Shown: positions 48,572 through 57,000 of the stretch, one piece after another | How positions within the stretch are numbered: the first letter of the stretch is position 1 | Layout of the letters: each line of letters starts with the position of its first letter | DNA from: Chrysoperla carnea | Lineage: Eukaryota > Arthropoda > Insecta > Neuroptera > Chrysopidae | Assembly: GCF_905475395.1 (NCBI RefSeq) | Contig: NC_058338.1 | Span: forward strand, 44,861,935-44,925,934 | DNA: 64,000 nt | Reading direction: 5' to 3' | Made by a program: the position numbers and the translations under genes | Notes under the pieces: model-generated | What the model saw: the letters and a program-made list of their open reading frames with translations, nothing else | The model's database searches: none | Told to the model about the DNA's origin: nothing

Positions 48572-51063
48572 CTAATTATCATAATCGTCATCAGTACATA
48601 AATTGTCATTATTAGAACTAAAATTATATAAATTAATATCCGAATGTTGCATAATTGGAATTAAAGGTGGTATATCAGAGCTTGATTTTGAATCATCCGG
48701 GTTTTTAATAGCTATATGAAATATTGGCTGAGGCGGTGGTCCATTATTCGAATTAACAATACTCGATGATGCACCGACTATTGTTGTATTATACTGAATC
48801 ACCGAGGGTGTGGGAGGTTTCACCGGTGGATTGGTGAGGGATGAAATGGAGGGTGTAGTTGTACTTGGATGTTGTTCTGTATAAAAGTTAGCAGAATAAC
48901 TTGTTGATAGGGTGTTGTATGGTGAGTTATGTGGGACTAATGGTGGTGGTGAAAGTAAGGTGGAAGTTTTATTTGGAACTTCTTTCATTTGATTGCTACA
49001 ATGTGGTATTGCAACTGTGGCTGATGGCGTTTGATGATGAGGTACTTTTGAAGTTGACGATGAAATTGTTGATAATAATGCTGATGCTGATGGTGATGTT
49101 TCAAATGAATTACTACCTCCGGTAATTGGTGTGGTAGGCGATGAATTTGAATTATTTGTTGATGTATTTTCTATATTATCTTCGTTATTGATATCTGGAA
49201 TATTTTTCACTAAGTCTTTTAGGAAATCAAAACGACTTTCTGATAGAATACATTGTTTCATATGTGATGGTGATAAAGTTTTCGCATTCTTTGCATTTGT
49301 TATCTCCATTGCTTTGGTTAATAATGATTCGACGAATAATTCTAAAGTACGAGGTAAACATTATTAAGGAAAATATGTTTAATATTTTAAAATTCTAGAA
49401 GCTAAAAGATAAAATTTTGAGACTAAGATCTGAGATTAAGTTCTGTCAGATATTTTTATACGAATTTTTTATAGTATTTTTTACTCCTAATCTAAAAATC
49501 TTTTATGTTAACCTTTTTTACCAAAATCTCTGGGAAAAGTTTACAAAGACACATTCCACATGGAAAGTAAATAAGAAGAATAGAAAATAAACATATTTTC
49601 TGTTAAATCATAAGCGAGTTTTGGATAATTTGTTCTTGATTAAGGATTTACTTCGTCGCATTTTACAAGACTTGAGTGTCAAATTTTGTTAACAGAAAAT
49701 GAAATTGAGTTTAGATTTTGATTTCTATTTGGTGTAATTAAATAAACAAGAGTTTAGAAACTAATTGCTTTGAATTTATTACCTCATTTCTTGGCGAAAA
49801 TTTTTCACTAGCCTTTTAGGTAAACAGGATTAAACCATGAAAAAAATTATCCATTACTCTAAATTTATAAGCAGGTAATAACCCAAAGATTCTCTTTGTC
49901 TACCATTATAGTAGTGATAACGATTAGTTTGATATTAAAGAAAACTGAGGTTTAAATCGACACTGAAGCAAATATTTCTAAGGGTTGGGGTTACGGTGGT
50001 AATGTTGTAGTAGTTGAAGAAGGGGGTTTTTTCTGTCCCCATAAATTCTTTTTTGCAAATATCTTCGAAAATATGAAAGAAAAAATTTTAGATTATCAAG
50101 CTTTACACTTTTTAAAAAGCACGGGAAGTTATTAGATTTTAAATCAGTTAGCTCCCTTGTATTGATTAATAAAATCACTTCTCAAAAAGGCAAACAGAAT
50201 CATAGGAATTTCGCTTCATTATTGGTTCATGGTCTAAATCTTGAATTAATGATCTATGTCAAAAATTCGAATATTTGGGTTTATTCCTGGTGTTTTAGAC
50301 GATTTTTTTCTAGGGAATAAATTTGTATATAATGTTTTGCTTATTTCGTAGCTTTTATAAACAATCAAAATTTCTATATTTGTGACGTTCTAGAGAAGTA
50401 ATTGAGACAGAATTGTTAATTTAGAGCTCGGAAACAAGCTAAAGGATTTTAGATTTTTAAAGACTAACTATTTCTAACTAGATTGTAATTCTATATCTTA
50501 TAATTGTCAAACACAAACTTTTTAATTTATAGAAACTTCACTTATTTTTCGTAATCGAAATACGCTGACATAAGTTAAATCTATATTATTTTAGTCTCTA
50601 AATGACCATATTGAGGGGCAATCTAATTGGGTCATTTTTTAATTGTCTGTAGTTAACAAATTGACTTCTGCCAACAATTTATGAGACAATTATAAACTGA
50701 GCTTTTGCACAGTCTGAAAAAACTCGAAGTTCTTGCGTACGTCGCAAATAAGTTTTTTAAAGTTATTTTTTACTAGAACTTTCGAATGTTTTATATTTGC
50801 CCTAATTTCTTTCAAAAAATATTTATATAAAATTATCCACAATAACAAAAAATATAAAAAGGATATAAATTATAACTGGAACAGCTTGTGCTACTTTCCC
50901 AACTTCTTCATCCGTCTGCATAATTTTTTTAATTCGGCCCTAAAATAAAAAATTCATAATATATACAAAAAAAAAGTTTTTATCGATAGACACTTATTAT
51001 GTTTTAAATATTCCAACTTACAGCCGGAAATCGTGCATTATATTTTCGTTTTTTTGATGGCAT
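48572..51063 (-). CDS. NC2alpha: NC2alpha / DRAP1 (Dr1-associated corepressor)
   Basis: NC2alpha pairs with NC2beta (Dr1) through a histone fold; the dimer clamps TBP on promoters and blocks or redirects TFIIA/TFIIB binding (family knowledge). Exons, minus strand: 51022-51063, 50867-50939 and 48572-49353, giving 298 aa. Exon 1 encodes [14 protein letters not shown] and exon 2 [20 protein letters not shown] plus PVII. Exon 3 continues [36 protein letters not shown] and [13 protein letters not shown]. Together they form the histone fold (residues about 9-90), co-linear with human DRAP1. The rest is a Ser/Thr/Pro/Asn-rich tail ending DDDYDN, like the acidic DEEDYDS end of DRAP1; at 298 aa it is longer than the human protein (about 205). 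Intron 1 is 82 bp, GT-AG. Intron 2 is AT-AC of the minor class (separate entry). There is no ATG between the last in-frame upstream stop and 51063 in the part I checked. Confidence 0.93.
49354..50866 (-). other. AT-AC U12-type intron of NC2alpha
   Basis: Read on the minus strand, the intron begins ATATCCTTTTT, the exact minor-spliceosome AT-AC donor consensus (ATATCCTT). It ends TTTTCCTTAATAATGTTTAC: TTCCTTAAT matches the U12 branch-site consensus TTCCTTAAY, about 10 nt before a terminal AC, the normal spacing. Joining here gives codons ATT T|CT CGT, i.e. VPVII-S-RTLELF, the conserved histone-fold sequence. A GT-AG alternative would need the weak TTTAG at 49337-49341 and leaves no donor restoring ISRTL. 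The intron is 1513 bp; the rest of it holds no recognisable feature. Confidence 0.93.
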
Positions 51064-51174
51064 TATTAATTATTTATTAAATTTCTGTTAATATTCTTCA
51101 ACTTGTTTATTTCAAAATATGATTTTTATTAATTAAAGGTTATAATAAAATGTCTAGTCTTATTAAAATTATGT

Positions 51175-51184
51175 AGATGGCGGC
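51175..51184 (-). promoter_or_regulatory. YY1/Pho-like motif upstream of NC2alpha
   Basis: GCCGCCATCT on the minus strand, 112 nt upstream of the NC2alpha ATG, matches the core of the YY1/Pho-type motif (GCCGCCATCTT) often found near transcription starts of housekeeping genes (family knowledge). It is a lone GC-rich motif in AT-rich DNA. Function is inferred. Confidence 0.3.
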
Positions 51185-51499
51185 TCCGTCATGATCGTAT
51201 GAATATGGTATGAATTGTAACTATTTTTGTTTACAAATATCATCGACCTATAAAATAGCAGTGTTTTGGCGGTATTCAAAGTTATAAGTAAATAATGTTG
51301 TTTCATTAAACATTACAATAAAATAAATTGTAAAATAAACAGTTCTTTATTTTAAACGAAAATTATGATGATATTTAAATAAATTTCATAAGATAATAGC
51401 TTTAGTCGTATAATGTACAGTTTGTTGTAATGAATTTTTTTTTAATTATAAAACAATATCAAGCCAAACTAAGTAAAATCTATAAATTTTTAAAAAAAC

Positions 51500-51811
51500 C
51501 TAGGCAAATTTTTCGGGTACGGAACCCTAAACTCGTACTTGAAATGTAGCTAAGAACACTCTCCATTAAATTAAACTTAAAATCGGTTCATTCGTTTAGA
51601 AACTACAATGCCACAGACAGACAGACACACACATACACGTATACTCAATGTCACAAAAAATGCTCGTTTTAAAACATTCTAAGTGTTACTATTATAACAT
51701 AACATATGATGAGTACGCTTAGAATGTTTTAACTGTGGCACTTTTTTTGACAGTGAGTGTACATAGCAGCCAAAATTAACACTCCTCTTTTTGGTTCGGG
51801 GGTTAAAAATT
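51500..51811 (+). repeat. Interspersed repeat with GGTACGGAACCCTA and TTGGTTCGGGGGTTAAAAA motifs
   Basis: The order is TTTTTCGGGTACGGAACCCT, TTAAAATCGGTTCATTCGTT, a CAGACAGACAGACACACAC run, the hairpin ACATTCTAAGTGTT...CGCTTAGAATGT, then CTCTTTTTGGTTCGGGGGTT. These blocks recur together in many insect genomes as a dispersed element (recollection, not searched here). The hairpin part is shared with 3456-3525. Confidence 0.5.
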
Positions 51812-51985
51812 AACAATTATCTATTTTTGTAAAAATTCTTGAAAGGCGAAAGAGTACAGAACATCCACTATACAAAAATCGAAAATCATTAGTTGACCAA
51901 GTAAACTAAGTCAAATTATTTCAATAGAAATAAAATTTTGAAATCGAATAAAGTTACCAAACTAGCAACTTCCATTGCATGTTTT

Positions 51986-52434
51986 TATACCATGCATATA
52001 TGTAATATGCAAGGTATACTAAGTTTAGTCCCAAGTTTATAACGCTTAAAAATATTGATGCTGCACACAAAATTTTGGTATAGGTGTTCATAAAATCACC
52101 TAATTAGTCCATTTCCTGTTGTCCGTCCGTTTATGAACACGATAACTCAAAAACGAAAAAAGATACCAATCTTGTAAACCGTTAGAGAAACAACAAAAAT
52201 TTAAGTGTAAAAAATTTTCCTTATAAAAAATAACCAACTTTTGTTCGAAACATTTTTTCGTAAACATCACTGTTTACCCGCGAGGGCGCAAATTGTATAG
52301 TATGTATTACATATATGGTAATATCAGATATGTATGTGTGACATATATGTATGTGTAAAGTGATAGAGTAATCAACACTGTCCATGCATGGTATTTCAAC
52401 AATTAAGTCAGTCAATTGTTTGTTGTCACTTGTT
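51986..52434 (+). repeat. Dispersed repeat family R1, reference-like copy
   Basis: It starts ATACCATGCATATATGTAAT with a small ATACC...GGTAT terminal stem and continues CTAAGTTTAGTCCCAAGTTT, ATAACGCTTAAAAATATTGA, TAGGTGTTCATAAAATCACC, TTTCCTGTTGTCCGTCCGTT, GTAAACCGTTAGAGA and TTTACCCGCGAGGGCGCAAA. It ends TTCAACAATTAAGTCAGTCA, ATTGTTTG. The GCTCAGGACGTAAAAAGTGA...GAGCAACATAGG block is deleted in this copy. Confidence 0.85.
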
Positions 52435-52683
52435 TAGTTTTAGGTTGAGCTCATTTATTTCACCTAGGTCTTTATACACACACCAGGAAATCCAACTTTC
52501 TGGCCTAGGGTCGTAATATACTATTTATGTAAAATAAACTCACGAACAAATTTTATAATAGCTAAAACTGCCATTAACTTAATAGTTTACAAGATATATG
52601 AAAAAAAACAGTATGTAGAGTGGATTAGTCAGATAAAGTTAGGTTCTCTACATAAATCTTTTTATCCATTGAAATAATCATTA

Positions 52684-52712
52684 CACGAGCGAAGCCGTGG
52701 GTAAAAAACTAG
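52684..52712 (+). mobile_element. Helitron-like 3' end
   Basis: CACG-AGCGAAGC-CGTG forms a short hairpin, followed by GGTAAAAAA and a terminal CTAG before T. It parallels the 3' end at 27853-27881 (loop AGCAAAGC, terminal CTAG, T). The 5' end could not be located. Confidence 0.45.
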
Positions 52713-52946
52713 TTCATTATGAAATAATCTTAATTATACATAGGATTTAATAGGAAAAAGAAAGCTTAAAGAAGAAGCCTAGCAGGGCCGTAGGCAGGCT
52801 TTATAATCAGGGCAGTCTCACGAAAAATCAATTTAGCATGTATCCACTATTATATGCAGGTACGTACTTACCGAGTTCTTTAATTTTGTGGGTAGGTTAT
52901 ACTTCAGAAAAGTCGTTGGTACGGTCACTTTTAATTTTTAAAAATA

Positions 52947-53268
52947 CAGTAGAATCTCGATAAGTTAAAGTCCAAGGGAAACACAAAATATTTTAAGTTA
53001 TAGAGGTTTTAAGTAATCAAGTGTCTATGTTAGGTAATGGTTAATATAGAGGTATGTACATGTTTCTATGTACCCTAGTTAATATAGAGGTATGTACATG
53101 TTTCTATGTAGTTACTGAGGGCCTATACAGAGATTATTTATTTAAGTTATAGAGGTTGCGTCTTTTAAGTTATAGAGGTTTTGGGCTCTGATGGGAAGGG
53201 AACATAGTATTTTTTGAAGTAACAGAGGTTTTTATGTTACCGAGGTTTAAGTTATCGAGATTCTACTG
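52947..53268. mobile_element. pogo/Tigger-type MITE
   Basis: A 322-bp element with ends CAGTAGAATCTCGATAAGTT and AAGTTATCGAGATTCTACTG, flanked on both sides by TA (52945-52946 and 53269-53270). The TIR sequence and TA target fit the pogo/Tigger branch of Tc1/mariner. Inside are repeated AAGTTATAGAGGTT units and a 38-bp tandem duplication. There is no transposase. Confidence 0.8.
53040..53112 (+). repeat. 38-bp tandem duplication inside the MITE
   Basis: GTTAATATAGAGGTATGTAC, then ATGTTTCTATGTA, occurs at 53040 and again at 53078 with no mismatch over 33 bases. The perfect identity shows the duplication is much younger than the surrounding decayed element. Confidence 0.8.
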
Positions 53269-53371
53269 TATTTTAATGATTGTTGTAAAAACTTCTTCTG
53301 CTGATAAAATTTTCTCAATAGTAGGTGTGGATGATTAATCCTCGACAGTATGGAGAAAGTTGATTTGCAAA

Positions 53372-53503
53372 TCACATTGCTACAGTGAAATACGCTGCTG
53401 TCGCCATTAAACCCCACGTTACGGCGAATGCTGCTCGACGTTGAAAAATTATATCGAAGACAGATAAATCAGGATTCCCCCTCTCTTTTGGCTTTGTATT
53501 CAT
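53372..53503 (-). CDS. Candidate 43-aa membrane microprotein
   Basis: A short frame begins MNTKPKERGNPDLSVFDIIF and continues QRRAAFAVTWGLMATAAYFT, VAM, stop. It has a charged N-terminus, an RR pair and one hydrophobic stretch of about 18 residues, as in small single-pass proteins. Its GC content is well above that of the flanks. The ATG comes right after TTACAGTG, which could be an acceptor. I do not recognise the family. It lies inside a region of decayed transposons and may be part of one, or a chance frame. Confidence 0.25.
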   Translation of the reverse strand: MNTKPKERGNPDLSVFDIIFQRRAAFAVTWGLMATAAYFTVAM

Positions 53504-54046
53504 CACTGTAATTTATTCTGATGATAAGTTCTATACCCTAAGTTTGCAAATAATTTACTTCTCCTAAATCAATGTTTTCTTCTTTGGCTCTAGATACTGC
53601 AATTAGGAGCAGGAGAGGGATACACCAACGCGATACATAACACTTCTTGGGTACTACATATAATAAATACAGGCATAACGTGCAGGCAACCATTCTCAAT
53701 AAAATATTTACGCTACGAAATATTGTTCTAGTAAATAATATAATAATACTTACAATTAGTTGCGCTATTATTTTCAACACGAAATTTCAAAATCCTTAAT
53801 AACTTTTAGCTATCGGCAAGGGCAGTTTCTAGATTTTCCAGATCTGGCTACGGATTCGAAGCTTAGACTTCAAAATATTGAAACTTAATACAACTTTTCT
53901 TAATAAAATGCTTTATTTTACAATATGAATATATCATCGTCATTAATCATATTTAAATAATTAATATTAACCATAATTTGTTATAAACATGTATTGATTA
54001 AAAATACACTACTTTGCTTTTCTTATCGAATATTTTCAAAATTTAC

Positions 54047-54077
<31 letters not shown>

Positions 54078-55053
54078 TAAAATGAAAATAAACATTTAGA
54101 AATTGAAAATATTCAAAAAAGAGGAGGTGTTATTTTATGAATGTTAGCGGCAGTATATATGGAGCCACAAAGAATATTATGTGCTATTCTCATTTGTTTT
54201 CCGAGATCATTATGACTATCATTATTTACGATACTGATTTATTAGTAATTTACGATACTGATTTTTCATAAATAAGCGTTTAGGGAAGGTTTCGTGCCAA
54301 TTTACACATATCTGTTTTATGGACACTTTACAATTGATTAATAAAACAACACCATCTTAAAATTTATATTAAAATTGTCACTTTTTTTAAAATTAATAAT
54401 AATATATTCAGTCACACACTAATACAACATTCATTTAATTATCAAACAATTTTCAACATTATTAATGAATTATTTTAAAAACGAATTGGTGTACTTATCA
54501 TCACATGATTTGGTAAAAGGTGTCCCAACAAGTATATCTGATTTAAATTTTACAACATAAATTGACTCCAATTTTCCACAATTGTTTGTATTTAATTTTA
54601 AAGTTGAGGTATAAGATACAAGCGATCATAAGGTGCAATTAACTGTAATACAGAAATGTTTAATGAAGTACATTAAATAAGTAAGATTTAAGGTGTGCTT
54701 GCTTCGGTAATAAATATGAGATTCACGACAACCAGATTCCTATATACTGCCTATGTGCATTGCACGATACATATGCTACCTAATTAATATGACACATTTT
54801 GGGAACAGTCTCATATTTACTAGTGACAAATTTCGTTCGATGCGTGCTTAAACCAGCTCAGACAGAAATAATGTCAAAAATTAAAATATTGTTTTCTGTG
54901 TGTAAACTAATAAGCCTATAAAATACTAATAAGTATTTTTATTGACTTAAGTATTTAATCAATTAAAAATGCTTTAACAATTGTAAATTTTTTATGAATT
55001 TAGTTTTTAACTTGTTATTGACAAATGGTAAGTAATCAGATGGTATAATTTGG

Positions 55054-55255
55054 AACTACTGAAAAAGCGGTCTACTTTTTAATAGTATAATTTTTATCGC
55101 CAGATGACGGGATTTTAATTTGAATATTTTTATTGGCCTTAAAAAGTATAAGTATTGCCATCTGGTAGTCGAAACTGTAACTACTGAATTAGGTTCTACT
55201 CATGATTTTAATTAGTATGAGTTATTATTGCCAGTTGGCGAGTTTCAACCCTCAG
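55054..55255 (+). repeat. Degenerate tandem duplication, period about 125 bp
   Basis: AACTACTGA...TCTAC...TTTTAAT.AGTAT...TTAT.GCCAG.TG.CG occurs twice, starting at 55054 and 55179. The copies are well diverged, so the duplication is old. No coding frame spans it. Confidence 0.45.
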
Positions 55256-56607
55256 TTATCAATATATATTGGCTATAAAAAAAGTATAATATCTTTTATT
55301 TATGGCAGATATGCGGCACATCACTAATATCTACTAACGAGCCGAGCACACCTTATTTTTTACTAATAATATCATGAACCTTATGAAACTATAATAAAGC
55401 AATATGATTTTCAAATGAAAAGGCAATGGTCAATTATTCATTGGATATTTCAATATATCGGTTTAATTATATACTAGCATCCATGCTTGGTCAGTTGTAG
55501 ACTTAAGTAAAGGCGACCAAGCTTTGTTCTGAGAAATGTCCAATACACTGTATGAAATAGTGCTAGAGTAACAAATATGTCAAAAACTATGATTTTCAAC
55601 AGTTGAAAGTAGATCAAAGCTAAGTTAATATTTAGGTTTAATCGCCTGTAAGTATGCCTCAGTTTGAAGTTTAACATTTGTTATTTTTATTTGTTTAAAA
55701 TGTTAATCAGACGTTCTTGTTGACATTCCATTATTTTTTATATTGATAGAATTCCAAACAAAGAAGGCATCATAATTTCGAGTACCTAGTCATCCTAGTT
55801 TCCTTGACAAAAATAATCACTGTCATCTCCAGATCGATTTTATTACACGAATTCGTGCAATTGATTTCAATATCTTGTCAATCATATTGGGGAAAAATTC
55901 AATCGCAGAAATTATTTTCCAGGAGAAATATTTAATGCAATTTTATGCCTTTCTCACCAAAAAGTAAAAAATGGGTACCTAAAATGAAAATTATTATAAA
56001 TCGTTCCTAGTTATCTTCCGTCACCTTACAATTATAGGATGATCTAATTTTTACTAAACTATGTTTTTTTTTCAAGTTAATTTGACGCGTTCCTGAACAA
56101 AAACAGTTAATTATATATAAAATCACTTTAACAAAATTTGAAACAGATTTGACTAAGTACATTTCAACAGCCTACAAATTGTTGTGCTGGAGCCTCTAAA
56201 TTCACAAATTGTATTCTTATTTGATAACCACTTCTCAGCTCATAAATAACAAAAATTTATTTCATAATGTTCAAAATAATACATATTTATGTTTGTTTAG
56301 TCAAGTTAATGTATTCAAAATTGAATAGGAATATTATCAATATAAAAATAAACTATAGGTGGCGTAAAATGAACGTTTGAATTCCTTATAACTATTTTAA
56401 CTCGATGAAGAGATCTTTATTTCAGTAACCTGTAAAAGATTTAATGAATTTGCAATGAAGTAATGCATGTTGAATTTGCAATGCAATTAATGTTGAAAGT
56501 TAACAACCCACTTTTTAAATACTTTTAATAGCTTTTTCTATCTCAATATATTATATCACTTAACATGTGATAGTGAGACTGTATAGATAAACGTAAATTA
56601 CGAATTT

Positions 56608-57000
56608 TCATTTCAAAAAATAGAAAGACACGAAAAAATTACACCGAAGCCGTACCTCGAACTCGGATCCATTAAATATCCGATCTAGGATGTAACCAAC
56701 TCCGTCACTCTTACTCTATTTGAGTGACTCAAATTATATCTAACTTGTTCGTGTCTTTATTCTAGTTGTATGTTTGTGTATACAGAACACACAAATATTT
56801 CACACTGCTATATAAGCGATACAAATTACATATTTTTATTATGAAACCAAATTTTTACATATTATATTAAGTAAATAGAATAAAGGCACAAACAAGTTAC
56901 GTCTAATGTGACGGAGTTGTCGCAGACCGGATACCTGAGGGGTCTGGGTTCAAGTCCTGACTTCTGTGAATTTTTTCGTTTATTTCTATTTGTTCAAATA
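56608..57000. mobile_element. Inverted pair of tRNA-like SINEs (long palindrome)
   Basis: The left arm (56608-56765, minus strand) and right arm (56876-57000, plus strand) share, in order, TAGAATAAAG.CAC.AACAAG, GTGACGGAGTTG, a B-box-like segment, CTTC.GTG.AATTTTTTCG and a TTTCTATT tail, with about 110 bp between. The right arm has a canonical B box, GGTTCAAGTCC (56947-56957); the left has GAGTTCGAGGT on the minus strand (56654-56664). The A boxes are degenerate. It is either two SINE copies in opposite orientation or one foldback element with tRNA-like arms. Confidence 0.6.

Larger units (their letters stand above)
52787..53865. mobile_element. Decayed DNA transposon with CCGTAG.CAG-type ends (tentative)
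   Basis: The left segment GGGCCGTAGGCAGGCTTTAT plus AATCAGGGCAG has a rough inverse at the right, AGGGCAGTTTCTAGATTTTC plus CAGATCTGGCTACGG. Ends of this type (CAGGG.CGTAGCCAGG) occur on hAT/P-like elements of animals (recollection). The match is imperfect and the boundaries are guesses. It would contain the pogo-like MITE and the small frame at 53372-53503. Confidence 0.3.

Noticed and set aside
49337-49353. GT-AG splicing of NC2alpha exon 3 at the TTTAG ending at 49337
   Set aside because: It would need a donor supplying ...ISRTL plus G, and none exists upstream. The AT-AC pair restores the protein exactly.
53538-53780. 80-codon hydrophobic minus frame (MLKIIAQLIVS...)
   Set aside because: Leu/Ile/Phe-rich translation of AT-rich DNA. 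Joining it to the 53372-53503 frame gives a phase mismatch and an immediate stop.
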